From assembly GCA_030248065.1 (NCBI GenBank), contig JASAMV010003795.1, positions 84,707 through 148,706 of the forward strand: a DNA stretch of 64,000 nt. Reading direction: 5' to 3'. The stretch's first letter is position 1. Each line of letters starts with the position of its first letter. The position numbers were made by a program, and so were the translations under genes. Below are positions 1 through 11,967 of this stretch, one piece after another. This DNA is from Rhynchonema sp. JSB1_4 (lineage: Eukaryota; Nematoda; Chromadorea; Monhysterida; Xyalidae). The notes below the pieces were generated by a model. The model was not told the origin of the DNA. It searched no databases and worked only from the letters and a program-made list of their open reading frames with translations.

Positions 1-32
1 CCACTGAAAAAAACTTGACAGGCTCTTTAAAA

Positions 33-764
33 TTAAAATAATTTCGGTTGAAAAATCCAATTGTGGGTATTTGTTTTAACACAAACAGGTGGTGTTTGAT
101 CATTGCACATGTGTCCCGCGCAACAACACCACGTGATTGAAATGGACCCGCTGGCCTCATCTGTTCCTGTGATACCCTTGGTGGCACAGGTGTATGGTGA
201 ACCACCGGGTGGGGGGTTGGAGCACGTGAGCATGTCCTGGTGTGAGCCATCTTCGAATTTTGCCTGTATATGTAAGTATTGATTGACTGGGGGCAGATTG
301 TGATGAACTTGATGTCAGAAACAGACTTACGCACGATCCACCCGGCGTCTGAGTTGGTTTCAGCACTTGCGGCCACTTGGTTTCGTTGTTAAACTTGTCA
401 TTTTGTTGATCGTCAACTTTGAACACGTAGCAGCATTCTTTGTCTTCGACTGGCTGCTCCGTTGACGTTGAATTCATCTCATTGGGTTCTTTTTGTTCCT
501 GCTCTCCGGCGGCTGGTGCTGGGGCTGGTGGTTTTTCGGTCACTTTCGTCGCCTCCCCTGTTGATGCTTTACTGAAGAATGTTTTCAATTTTCTCATTAT
601 GAAAATGAGCAAACTAAGTTTGTTCGTTGCTGAATCCACCTAATTTTCGGTACTTTGTGCGTTTCGCGATCGAATATCCAGTCGTGGCATTTTTCGTCGC
701 TAATTTCCAGCAGAAACAGCAACTCTAGAATTGTTAACGTTATTGATCGTTTATGGAAGAGCAT
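33..764 (-). CDS. TFP1: activin-receptor-like ectodomain protein, 3' part cut by window edge
   Basis: Exons 764-640, 571-331 and 263 to about 87 (or to the in-frame stop at 33). The ATG at 764 opens a short hydrophobic signal peptide followed by the first cysteine of the family motif (C-x-x-W, here CHDW). Intron 1 is phase 2 and intron 2 phase 0, as in the paralogues. Exon 2 carries a Pro/Ala/Glu-rich linker, then CCYVF and ends in GGSC. Exon 3 ends in WCCCAGHMCNDQTP, the activin-receptor-like ending. The membrane and tail exons expected next lie beyond the left edge. The donor after the last exon (GTTTGT) is weak, so a secreted form ending at 33 is possible. Belongs to the C-x-P-P subfamily (TFP1, 3, 12-14). 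Function inferred: cell-surface or secreted ligand-binding protein; ligand unknown. Confidence 0.72.
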
Positions 765-868
765 AATGATGTAGGTAATTATCAAGATGATTTTTGTTTC
801 TCACGAACTTTCTTGTGTCAAGTTCTTTAAAAAATCAAAAGGACAAAAATATGATAAGGTACAGTGTG

Positions 869-1128
869 CCATACGCCACGCACGTAGCACTACAGTAACC
901 CATACGCCACGCACGTAGCACTACAGTAACCGATACGCCACGCATGTAGCACTACAGTAACCCATATGCTACGCACGTAGCACTACAGTAACCCATACGC
1001 CACGCACGTAGCACTACAGTAACCCATACGCCACGCACGTAGCACTACAGTAACCCATATGCTACGCATGTTGCACTACAGTAACCCATACGCCACGCAC
1101 GTAGCACTACAGTAACCCATACGCCACG
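869..1128. repeat. 31-bp tandem satellite, block 1
   Basis: About eight head-to-tail copies of a 31-bp unit (CCATACGCCACGCACGTAGC plus ACTACAGTAAC). A few units read ATATGCTACG in place of ATACGCCACG. The same unit reappears at 4375-4507. Confidence 0.95.
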
Positions 1129-1139
1129 GGCCGTTTCCG

Positions 1140-2198
1140 TTAGGGTGCTTCCTCTCCTTCTCCTCCACGCATTTTAGCATGCAATTTCTACAGTAACCCC
1201 TCTGAAAGCTTGAAAATTCAGGGTTGCTGTTATATATGTATGTGTGTATTAACTTTGCGAACGGTTTTTTGGACGAAAAACCGTCTACAGTCCTAGACTC
1301 TAACCAGTTTCAAAATTACGCCGGTTTATCTCATTAACCCCTGCAGTCCAAGGATCGCAGCAAATGCAGATTTTTTTTGCCAAAGGGTTACGATATTCTG
1401 CGTTGTTTCGTGTGCACAAATCACAATTATAAACTCCAACCGCCAAATCATAAATACAGCGTAAATTCATGGTATTTCAGGCACCATGTAGAAGAGGTAA
1501 CAATCAAAGAGCGTAAGGAGGTAACAAACAATATAAGAAATTAGAAACGTCTGGAAGAAAAACTTGCATCACATAGAAATGAAAGAAAGGCTAGGCACAA
1601 TCAGAATGACTAAGGATAATGAAGAAATGGAGTAAACACAAAAGAATGACAGTCAATAAAATTTTGCAACAAAATCTACCTGGGCATAAACCAATCTGAA
1701 CGAACTCAGTTCTGTGCCTGTCCAGGACATCATCCCCATGTCTGGTAGCGGAGGCGGACGTGATTTTGGTGGGCTGAAATTTCCTGTGTCAATTCCTAAC
1801 AGGTTTTTTTACAAACGATGGCGTTTACAATTTTTGACTAATTTTGTTTACTTCCATCCTTCCGCTAATCCCCTCTCTAGCAGTTGATCTTCAATTTGTC
1901 TAGCTTCGTTACTGTGGCATTCATCTAAAATAATACATTCTTCCAAGCACTGTTTCATTTTTGGTAGAATACTTAGTTGTTAACATTGAGAGACGCCCTT
2001 ATCCTGCAATCAAAACCTTAAAACTTTGTTGTATATGTTCCAGCTTTTTACCTGCTTCATTCGGGTTTTACACTCAGTTTGTTCGCAGACCTTGTCTGAA
2101 AATATGTCTATCCACCACTGCCAGCGTAGGTCATGCTTGTAACTGTTTCACTTTTTCCTCAACGTTTTTTACGTTCCTATTAGTATTTCTTCCAGCAA
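1140..2198. other. Spacer with no clear gene
   Basis: About 1 kb of mostly unique AT-rich sequence. A stretch on the minus strand near 1690-1774 sits between a good acceptor (AAATTTCAG) and a donor (CAGGTAGAT) and is open in one frame. It matches no paralogue and has no partner exon that I can find. Confidence 0.5.
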
Positions 2199-3572
2199 TT
2201 GATCATCGATAAATATAAGCTATACTGCGGTGAGCCATGTGTACTTTACCTACTGTATTAGAATTAATTAAAGATCAAATTATCAACTATAAGATATGAG
2301 CTAACCTGCGGTAGAGCCATGTGTACTTTACCTATTAGTATTTCTTAATGAGCAATTGATCATCGATAAGATATGAGCTAACCTGCGGTAGAGCCATGTG
2401 TACTTTACCTATTAGTATTTCTTAATGAGCAATTGATCATCGATAAGATATGAGCTAACCTGCGGTAGAGTCATGTGTACTTTACCTATTAGTATTTCTT
2501 AATGAGCAATTGATCATCGATAATATATAAGCTAAACTGCGTGGCCATGAGTACTATACCTATTAGTATTTCTTAATTAGCAAATGATCATCGAAAATAA
2601 TGAGCTAAATGCGGTAGCCATGTGTACTTTGCCTATTAGTATTTCTTAATAGCAATTATCATCGATAATATATAAGCTAAATGCGTGACCATGTGTACTA
2701 TACCTATTAGTATTTCTTAAAGCAATTGATCATCGATAATATATGAGCTAAACTCGGTGAGCCATTGTACTTTACCTATTAGTATTTCTAATAGCAATTA
2801 TCATCGATAATATATGAGCTAAACTGCGTGAGCCATGTGTACTTTACCTATTAGTATTTCTTAATGAGCAATTATCATCGATAATATATGAGCAACTCGT
2901 GAGCCATTTACTTTGCCTATTAGTATTTCTTAATGAGCAATTATCATCGATAAATATAAGCTAAACTGCGTAGCCATGTGTACTATACCTATTAGTATTT
3001 CTTAATAGAATTATCATCAAATATAGAGCTAAACTCGGGGCCATGTTACTATACCTATTAGTATTTCTTAATGAGCAATTGATCATCGATAAATATATAA
3101 CCTCGTAGAGTCATGTGTACTTTACCTATTAGTATTTCTTAATGAGCAATTATCATCGAAAATATATAAACTGCGTGGCCATGTGTATATACCTATTAGT
3201 ATTTCTTAATGAGCAATTGATCATCGATAATATATGATAACCTGCGTAGAGTCATGTGTACTTTACCTATTAGTATTTCTTAATAGCAATTGATCATCGA
3301 AATAATAAGCTAAACTCGGTGAGCCATGTGTACTATACCTATTAGTATTTCTTAAGAGCAATTATCATCGATAATATATGAGCTAAATCGGTGAGCCATG
3401 TTACTTTACCTATTAGTATTTCTTAATGAGCAATTGATCATCGATAATATATGAGCTAACTCGTGAGCCATTGTACTTTACCTATTAGTATTTCTTAATG
3501 AGCAATTGATCATCGATAATAATGAGCTAAACTGCGTGAGCCATTGTACTTTACCTATTAGTATTTCTTAAT
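2199..3572. repeat. 77-bp tandem satellite
   Basis: About 18 head-to-tail copies of a 77-bp unit containing CCTATTAGTATTTCTTAATG and GATCATCGAT. Early copies (about 2330-2560) are nearly identical. Later copies differ mainly by one- to few-base deletions. No open frame runs through the array. Confidence 0.95.
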
Positions 3573-4374
3573 TCTCCTAACTGCACTATTTAATGACTAA
3601 ACAGTAACTTACATGCCACTTGCGAACGCTGGCAACTGATCTACATTGAACGTTTTAGTGAACGTGTTTCTTCGTGCGTGTGTGCATGTAAAACTCTGTA
3701 TCAATCTATGTCTTTGCTGCGCAAGCAGATAACCTGCTGACTTACACACATTTCCATCTTCTGTGGACCAAAGAAACACATATGCAAACTGCAAAAACAG
3801 CAACAAAACCCCTACAGTCTTCCAGTTTTATAGTGACATGATCAGGACGACTCATTTTATGACACTATAGGAATAGTGCTATTTACCTGCCTAGCGGCAC
3901 ATCGGAGACAAAAAACACGCGTTGCAAAGTATGAATCAGATTCACGGATTCCCCATAAAGAGGGACGACTGTATTTATATGCTGCTAAACGCTGTTACAC
4001 CCGCACGGAAACCACATGCGTTTTTTGGAGAAACAAATCGTGTAAAATATTATGCGGTACAAAGTACGTCTGAATATGAATACATAAATATATATTTAGA
4101 TGTGTTAGATATGTATTTTTTACAAATGTTATTAACATATCATGAAAAACTTCTGTGTATGTCACATCGTTGTGTTTTTCCAAAGTAATATGACAATTTG
4201 TCTTTTGCGCACAAGAAGAACCACAACTACAGTAACCCAATTAGAGTGCCTCGAGTGCCCCGCCTACAGTAGGTTTCATTAGAGTGCCTTGAGTGCCTCA
4301 TCCCGTTCAGCACACCCTGCCGCTGAGGCAGTCAAGGCAGTCGAAGCACTCGAAGCATCCTAACGGTTACGGCC
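3573..4374. other. Unique spacer, no gene recognised
   Basis: AT-rich sequence. A hydrophobic minus-strand open stretch near 3700-3806 has no ATG in frame and no family motif. Near 4330-4370 a sequence (GAAGCATCCTAACGG) is the inverse of one next to the first 31-bp block (1128-1150), so the two satellite blocks are flanked by related sequence in opposite orientation. Confidence 0.5.
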
Positions 4375-4507
4375 CGCCACGCACGTAGCACTACAGTAAC
4401 CCATACGCCACGCACGTAGCACTACAGTAACCCATACGCCACGCACGCAGCACTACAGTAACCCATACGCCACGCACGTAGCACTACAGTAACCCATACG
4501 CCACGCA
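4375..4507. repeat. 31-bp tandem satellite, block 2
   Basis: About four copies of the same 31-bp unit as at 869-1128, in the same orientation. The two blocks bracket the 77-bp satellite. Confidence 0.93.
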
Positions 4508-4857
4508 AAGACCACTTAATTTCAGTAAACTACAGTAACCTGTCCACGCGCACACCATCCAAAATTTGTTTCAAAATTACAAACCTTGAATATTTTCAAC
4601 CAGTAATTTTATTGTTTTTGGTTTACGTGTTCAGAAAGCGTAAGTTAGACACCTTAAATATGCTATTTTATACATCAGAAAGATCTAGTGGCTGGAGAGC
4701 TGTGTCATCATTATGCGACCCATGTAATCAAATTTACAGTCATTGTTTCATTTGTGTTGTAGTTTTTGAGGTAAGATATACTCCCGTCGATAATGTCTCA
4801 GCAAGTTAAATTTCGCTAAAATTGACGCAGGTTTTTTCATTGGTGTCGCATATGCAG

Positions 4858-6227
4858 TTAGGCCATTTTTTTGTTCTCCGCAGATTTGATGTTGGTTGAC
4901 TTTGGCGCCTGTTTCGATTTGGGAGACTTGTCTAGAAGAAACGCAAGAAAATGTGTTTTCTTGATTATGTTTGAAAGTATATGAAGGTCAGCTAAACCAT
5001 CGGGGCCAGTCTTTGAGGCATTGGTCTGCCCAGCTCCTCCACCGGTATTCTTGCCTGGCTGGCGGCGTTTCTGAAATTGCGAAAAAAATTGGTTAAATAA
5101 ATGCCCCTGATACTTTTCAGCCATATTTATAGTAAGTTACCGAAGAAGGTGAGTCATTGAACAGGATCAGATACCAAAGGCAGAAGTAGAAGTAGGCGGT
5201 GCACATCATGGTGCAGGTGCCACAGACGAGCACGGGCAACCACCACGGAGTGCACGCTTCGACCGAGTGAATGAGTGCACCTTCAGTGACTGATTTGGGC
5301 CTGCCAGACTCATCACCGGTCTTTCGTTTTGTCCACTGAAAACTGTCAGATCAACAATATCCGATATAAGGGATCAGAAACGTGCAAAGTACTGCTCACC
5401 AAGGCGTGGGTGGGCTCCGCTGCGTTGCACAGTTCTCCCTTACAACAGCATTCGGTAATGCCCATTTGGGGGCCCTCTTTTCCAAGCATGTTCTTTCCCT
5501 GACACACGTACCCGGAGTCGTCGGCGCCTGTCAGGTTGTCGATCTCGCCCGCACAACCGGTCGGATCTTCGTCGTTGCCCTGTAATTTGTCATTGTCGGG
5601 CTTGTCAGAAGTATGTTTCTTTCAAGCTTCTTTGACGCGAAAAAGAGAAAGGCGAGAATCCACGTACACAGTCTCCCCCCAGAAGCGTTTGGCCCTGTTG
5701 ATGATCTACTCTTTCGCCTCGCTGATTGGCTTCTGCTTTCGTCTTCAAACGAGCCATCCAATTGGTCTGCCCGTCGTTCTTTCCTTTAATTTGGTACACA
5801 TAGCAGCACTTGGTATTTGCATCGCCAGTTGTTCCAGTTGGTTCCCTGAATGAATCTCACCAAATAGAGTTGGAAACAAACGTCGATTGATCTGGCGTGG
5901 AACAACTCTTTACTTGGGCTATGTATGTTTGACCTGATCATACCTTGTTCGTTCTCTGAAAGAACAGAAAACAAATTCTCGCACTTGGTTTGTTTGGCCG
6001 CCTAGCGCGGTGGAGCCCATCAAAGGGATGGAGTTGTTTTCTGTTCTTTGAAAAAGCAAAATACAGTTGGCCTAAAACCAATAAATTGCTTTCAAAACGT
6101 GCGTTCGCTTCGGTGTCGGGTTGGTGTCGGGGTCGAGCTCCCAGTTGTAGCATTCCAATGTGCCACTCAAATGTGGAATGATCAGCAACACCATGGTTGT
6201 GGCCAAATTTTGGACTCGGGCTACCAT
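4858..6227 (-). CDS. TFP2: activin-receptor-like ectodomain membrane protein
   Basis: Exons 6227 to about 6102, 5845-5668, 5579-5400, 5335-5141 and 5070-4858. Exon 1: signal peptide from MVARVQN, then ECYNW. Exon 2: CCYVYQ and ends GGDC. Exon 3: acidic loop GADDSGYVC, then CCCKGELCN. Exon 4: juxtamembrane ACTPWWLP and one membrane segment rich in Y/F/C. Exon 5: tail with RRQPGK at its start, Lys-rich near its end (KSPKSKQ). The loop is acidic as in TFP4-11, but the membrane entry (C-x-x-W-W-x-P) is that of the other subfamily, so this gene is intermediate. Exon 1 offers only a phase-0 donor, while exon 2 needs phase 2. A possible 12-nt microexon at 5955-5944, between a good acceptor and GTATGATC, does not cure this. 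Either a missing exon or an assembly indel is involved. Confidence 0.75.
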
Positions 6228-6599
6228 GGTGAGTCAGGAAGATGAACGAGGTTTACGAAGGCAATTAGGTGAAGTGTGAGAATGAATTAAGCTGAAAGCA
6301 CAAATCATCTATTAGTGATACTGTAGTATAACGTGACATTCAAAGCCTTGTTCGAATTTTTTATTCTTAGGGTTTGTTTGGTTAACTGTTTCTGCAAAGT
6401 TTTCTGACGTGGCAGGCCTTCAGTCAATCAAACTTTATCGTTTGTTGGTTCAGCAAAAATATTATTATCACTGTGCTCAGATCATAAATATGCATCCGTG
6501 AATGAAAGATTTGCATATAGGCAATGTTTAAGTCAAAATGATCAAGATACATGAGCAATGGATGATTATCGTTAATACCACGAGCGTAAAACGGATGTT

Positions 6600-7792
6600 T
6601 CAACGTTTCGATTTGTCAGTGGCTTCCGTGTTTGCCGTGTTCTCCGTGTTTTCGGTCGAGGATATGGCTGATGCGCCTGTTGGAACCAATGAGCATTCAA
6701 AGGAATGATAAACCAATCACAATTGACCAATAATTGCATTGAATAGTTACCTTCAGTGTTCGTCGTTTTTGTTGTCGCCGTTATGGCGTCCCCTGCGTTT
6801 TGTTTTGGTTTGTCGCCCTTAAATGCGTTTCGATTTCCTCAATACAACAATGTCAGCAACCAAATGCACTAAACGCCAACCTTTGGCTGATCTTTGGCGC
6901 GACGTCTGAACAGTATGCACCACCAGAGCATCAGGTAGAAGTAGGAGCTGGACATCAGCATCACCACACCAGTCACCATCAGGGGCATCCAGTAGGGGGT
7001 GCACGACTGCAACACTGGCTCGCCCGTTGAACTCCACGTCTGTCATTTGCCAAATTTATGGTTAAATTTTAGTTATATGTCGGCAAGTCCCATTATTACC
7101 GGTGTTTGATCATTGCAATTGGTGCCCAAACAACAACAGAAAGTGATGTTCACAATTTTTTGTTCTTTGACTTCCAACTGTCGCGGCTTGCAATTGTACT
7201 TGTACGTCGGGTGCTCTGGCGGCGCACAGGTCATGTTAAAATCTTTGACACTGAGCGATTTCTGAAATGTTTTTGTGATTGTACAAGGTTGGATGAACGA
7301 TGAAAATCCGTAGAGTTTATTAGCACTTACGCATTCTCCACCCGGCTTTTGATTGTCCTTCAAAATTTCACGCCATTTCACAGGTTCGTCTCCCTTGATA
7401 TCTTTGTTGCTCTTCATGTCGATTCGGAACACGTAGCAACAATCTTCTTCCGCCTCCGGTTCGGCAGGCACAGGTGTTTCCGTTCTTCCTTCAGTGTTTT
7501 CGTCATCACCGTTGTCTTGCGCTCTTCTTTTCTCTACTGCCGGCGGTGTTTTTGCCGTGGTTGTCAGCGGTGCTGGTGGTAGATCACTGGGATGCATGTG
7601 TTGCTTTGACTATTTGGAGCTCAACGTGTTGAACTACATATATTTTAAATGCGCCCGAACACAAATGCTAACTAACAGCATTTCGGGTTCTCGTGCCGTC
7701 GCTCTCTTGAACTCGTATTTGCGGCAACCGGACTCTGAGTTATCGATCTGCAGCAGAGCCAACAGAATAATAACCCGGACTCGATGCGTCAT
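6600..7792 (-). CDS. TFP3: activin-receptor-like ectodomain membrane protein
   Basis: Exons 7792-7677, 7586-7331, 7261-7100, 7039-6881, 6817-6751 and 6676-6600; all phases agree (2,0,0,0,1). Signal peptide from MTHRVRVIILLALL, first cysteine in GCRKYEF. Exon 2: Pro/Glu-rich linker, CCYVFRID, W-R-E-I-L-K and GGEC. Exon 3: CAPPEHP loop and CCCLGTNCNDQTP. Exon 4: SCTPYWMP, a Met/Tyr-rich membrane segment, then FRRRAKDQPK. The last two exons give a Thr/Asn/Glu-rich tail (NTENTANTEATDKSKR). Intron 4 uses a weak donor (GTTGGC); reading through instead stops at 6869. Closest relatives in the window are TFP1, 12, 13 and 14. Confidence 0.8.
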
Positions 7793-8287
7793 GAATTCCT
7801 GTTGATACTGGCGTTTGGTGATAATTATTTATCAGCGATTTGGTTGTGTTCAGTGGAATGAATGACGTCACCCAAAAAATGGAGTACACGTCGTTGAAAC
7901 GTGTTTTTGTTTTCTTAACTTATCTGCACATTCCAAGACCATGTTGCCAACAGAAAGCGATTACCTAGGGTCAGTTTTATTGCTTCTATAGTGAGGGAAA
8001 TATACCAGTTAATCACTGATCAATTGAGCACAAGTTTTTAATTCTTCTATGTTCTCAAAGTATGGTCCAATCGATGGTCGTCAAACATTTTCTGGGTAAT
8101 TTCACGATAACAATAAGGGTGATAATCTTCGTCATATGTTGTAGTTCTCCAATGCTTGACAGTTCTTAACGTTGGTTTTGGTGCTCCTTGATTTTTTTGG
8201 TTGGCATAATTACATAAATCGGAAAACAGTGTTGTTGCTGTTGGTTTCGATTTTATATTTTTGATCCTGTTATCGGTCGATGTTTGT

Positions 8288-9464
8288 TTACCGACGCTTG
8301 TTTCCACCACGTTCTTTCTAAAGTAACATTTACAGAATGATATATTTTGCATTTGCTTAATGCGAGATCAAATCAGGCCGTTGACCCAGTTATTCTCCAA
8401 ATTAACAAAAAATAAACAAAAAATTCGTACTCTGGCCGGTCGGTCGTCTTTATGTTCAGCGCTGCCCTTCACTGTGAAGCAGATGAAGGCGAAGAAGGCC
8501 GATGCCAACAGCGCCGTCGCGAACACGGTGATCAGAATGAAAACATTCGAATTGAAGCACAGCTCGTCGTCGATTTCCCACGTCTGCATTTTCGTTCACA
8601 TTTAAGTTCATATCTATCTGATACGAGCAGTGCTTTTCAAATGACCGGTTCGTTGGCGTTGCACAGTTGTCCCATGCAGCAGCACTCGATTTTTATGTCG
8701 TCTTTCTTGCACGTGTATCCATCTTCGTTCGTGTCCATTTTGCACATGCGGCCACGCCCCTGAATAAAAATCGTGCTTGGTACATTGGTTGGCACCGCAA
8801 CTATTATCATTATTATCATGTATTTTATATTACATAATGTGCGTTGATTTAAACTTACGCATGAGTTGGCGTTAATGCCTTCTCTGTCTTCGCTTTTACT
8901 CATGAGACAGCACTTGCCTTGACGATCCGTTTTGTCGTCCCTGTAACAGAAAACGATGCGAAAAACATAAGAAGAAAAGAGCATGCTTTTTAAAGGCAGC
9001 AGTCTGGATACGGTGCCCGTTAAAGGACTCATAGAAAACTCTGATGAAGGTAGAGCGCTGATACTGAAGAACAACGTCGATTCGTTTGAAGAAATAAGAA
9101 TGTCAAGGCAAACTATCTCTGGTAAACAGAGACAAACACACAACACAGCCCGGAAAAACTGTATTACGATGGTCTTCTGAATATAGCGGATTGCCAACTC
9201 GACTACTTTCTTTTACATACCCGATCTAAAATGTAATCGCAATGTACGTTCGTCAGTCACCAGAGACTGTCTAGAGAGGTTAGAGTTGCACTTGGGCCGC
9301 TCATATGCGGACGAATCGAGAACTAACTCTGTTTTCGTTTTGCCATCGCTCCATATGTAACACTCGGGCTTGTACTTTTCTTCAGCACAAAGGATGTGAA
9401 TCGGCATGGCTAGCAGGATGAGAATGGTGCTAATTTGGGCGGTGGATTTGATGACTGCGAACAT
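8288..9464 (-). CDS. TFP4: activin-receptor-like ectodomain membrane protein
   Basis: Exons 9464-9221, 8940-8859, 8759-8646, 8583-8431 and 8317-8288. Signal peptide from MFAVIKS with a hydrophobic core, then ECYIW. Exon 2: GKCCLM and ends NANSC. Exon 3: loop DTNEDGYTC, then ECCCMGQLCN. Exon 4: TWEIDDELC, then a clear membrane helix. The short last exon gives a basic end (KERGGNKRR). Reading exon 5 in another frame leaves about 90 open codons down to 8047, but phase 0 from exon 4 does not lead there. Exon 1 ends in phase 1 at GTATGT while exon 2 needs phase 2, so the first junction is unresolved. Exon 1 is longer than in the sisters. Confidence 0.72.
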
Positions 9465-10498
9465 GATGGCTGGATCAGATTAGGGATAGATTTTTTCAAG
9501 TTCTATGGCTGCAGTGAAATGACTTTTTTTGACAAAGAAAAAACTTTTTTCTTTGTTCGGCGCTGGCTTAACACCCCGTTGATGCTTGAACGTTGGGCAG
9601 AGGTGACACGGATTTCGTCGTATTCTTTCTTCATGTATCCGTCGTGTCGAGACCGCATTCTCTTCTCGTAGGTATCATATTTGAGTTTCACCATTTTGTC
9701 TTGTAATCGAGTCCTTTTTGTCTCATTGTGTTTGCAGTGACGGGTACTGAATTTGATTTGTTTCAAATGTCAACTTTTTTATTTGTTTATGCACTAGCCC
9801 TGAGCAAACAGTCTAAAACATAAAACAAAAGTAATGAAACTAAATAATAAAAACGAGATTCGCCAGGATTTACATTATTTTGACGTGAATTAAAGATTGA
9901 GGTTCCTACGTATACATACGTGATTTTCCGATTCCACTAACTGTTCGCCGTTGTGTTAGATACTTACTTACATTCAGCATTTGATAAACACCGAAACTCA
10001 ACAATGACAAGAATCAAAGCCCGATCATATGCCAATACTTATGCCAAACTTTCTATGCGCGAAAGAAAACGGTCAGTTTTTCTGACAGACGGCGCTTATA
10101 GAATTCCTGTTTTACAGGGGTACCTAGGTTTCTTTTGACTCGAGTCCATCCGTAGTTTATCACAGTAGTTTATTTTCCATCTGTATACTATTTTGATGAA
10201 TAATTGATCTCGATATAGCATGCCGTGCCGATACTCTTGCTTATGTTGGAATTTGGTCGCGACAAATTATGGTCAGAACATTGTTATTTTAAGTTTTTGG
10301 CCGCCATTGTTTCAAAAATATGCAGCAGAGATATTCATCATCAAAATATTTTCATGAAAAATTTGCTTTAACGCAACCGCAGTCAGACTCATTTGACGGT
10401 GCACTGTCAAAGGCAAAAGCTATTGGGGTAAAGAGTCTTGGTGTACCCAAAAAAATCTGACCGTCAAAGATTTATTAAAGTTTTTGCATCACGTCCAT
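9465..10498. other. Spacer between TFP4 and TFP5
   Basis: No exon signal seen. The part at about 10,200-10,440 is recognisably related to 11,690-11,930 downstream of TFP6. This shows that the duplication that made TFP5 and TFP6 included the 3' flank. Confidence 0.6.
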
Positions 10499-11384
10499 TT
10501 ATTGGTAGTTCGATTTGGATCTGTGGTCCGACTTTGATTTGGATTGTTCCTTGCCACGCCTGCCGCGCCTACCGCCCGCACCACCTAATCCAGCGTCGCC
10601 TTTCTCCTGTCACATTTTCACATAATTGTGATTCACAAGGCGTAAGCAAGAACGATTGCTTCTGGGGGCATAGCGCTTGACAAACCTGGCTGAGTAGAAA
10701 GAATCCAAGAAGGATGAACCCTGCGGCGCCCAGCACCACCACGCCGAGTGCGGCACCTACGCACGGAATCAGCGCACTTTTGCACCAACTGTCGATGCCT
10801 TTGAAGCTCTCAAATAAAGGAACACATGGCCGTTTAGGTTTGGCAAGAAAATTGACAACAGATTTTGCGAAAATTGACAACAGATTTTGGCCCAATTGAC
10901 ACAGGCCAAATCCGGATCGACATCGCGTACCGGTTCTTTGTTGCACAAATTTCCCCGGCAGCAGCACCAGACCGATTTGTCCTTGTCCTTTGAGCAGTTA
11001 AATCCATCGCCGTCGTCGTCATTTTCGGAGCAAAACTGAGACTGAAACTTGCAATTTAAGGTATTCAGAACAACGACAACAAATCTGTTGGGCTGGATCA
11101 TCCATTACGAACACATGCGCCTCCTTCTATCTTATCTCCGCGTTGTCGGACGAAGCAGCACTCATGCGTATTCGGTTGGCTGAAACGATATCAGTCTTTC
11201 TTATATTTTCTGTCAATTAAGGGCTATTTGTTACTCGTATTTCTAGCTGTACTAACAAATCATTCGTGGTTCGTAAGTTATTGCTCCAAACATGGCATTG
11301 GTCTCCCTGCGCAAAAGCGCGAGGCAGATTGAGCATCGCCATCAGCAGTGCAAACACAATCGCCAGAAATTTGTGCGGAGTCAT
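10499..11384 (-). CDS. TFP5: activin-receptor-like ectodomain membrane protein
   Basis: Exons 11384-11257, 11179-11113, 11041-10931, 10808-10686 and 10606-10499; phases 2,0,0,0 all fit. Signal peptide from MTPHKFLAIVFALL, mature start near AQGDQCHVW. Exon 2: ECCFVRQ and ends GGAC. Exon 3: FCSENDDDGDGFNC, then WCCCRGNLCNKEP. Exon 4: WCKSALIPC and a Gly/Val-rich membrane helix ending LLSQ. Exon 5: tail GGRRGRRGKEQSKSKSD ending NYQ. Near-duplicate of TFP6 in all exons. The intron between exons 3 and 4 has an internal duplication of about 25 nt (10,848-10,895). Role inferred: surface protein with a possible metal-binding acidic loop; no kinase. Confidence 0.87.
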
Positions 11385-11967
11385 GATTTTTGAAGGAATG
11401 AGTTCGGTCTTGTCTGGTTTGATGTCGAAAAAAGTCCTTGATAGAGAAGCAAAGAAATGAACGAAAAAAGAATGTTTTGCCGCCATCAGATTAGGAATAT
11501 TGTGCTTCCACGTCATCCACGATTGCTGTACCGTTCCTTTCTGTGTGTTCGCCACCGTTTTCTCCACGCTTGACATCATAAGCAAATTGTTCACTGTTCA
11601 CCGCGTCATGTCTTTCCAATCAAGTCTATCTGTTGTCATCAGTGCTTTATTTTTCATCAGTACTTCGTGTTCATGATTTAATGGATTTCGGTAGTGATAT
11701 GTCGTAGTCATAGAATTTGCGTTAATGATAGGCTTCTTTAGCTTGGAAGTTGGTCGTGATAAATATTTGGCAGAAAATTGTCCCAAATTTTTCGTAGTTT
11801 CTGAAATGGGTAGTCCGAGATATTCATCACTTACATCAAATTTCGCTCCAAAGTTGAAACAATTAGACTCATTTACTAGTACACTGCATGGTCAAAACCG
11901 AAAGCAGCTGGGTATTGAGTCTAATCATTATCAAATATTAAATAGATAAATTTTGCGTCATGTTATT

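Noticed and set aside
1690..1774. Exon-like stretch with good splice borders on the minus strand
   Set aside because: No flanking exon in a compatible phase and no similarity to any TFP exon.
3609..3806. Hydrophobic open frame that looks like a signal peptide
   Set aside because: No ATG in frame, and no CYxW motif or following family exons. Not called as a TFP gene remnant.
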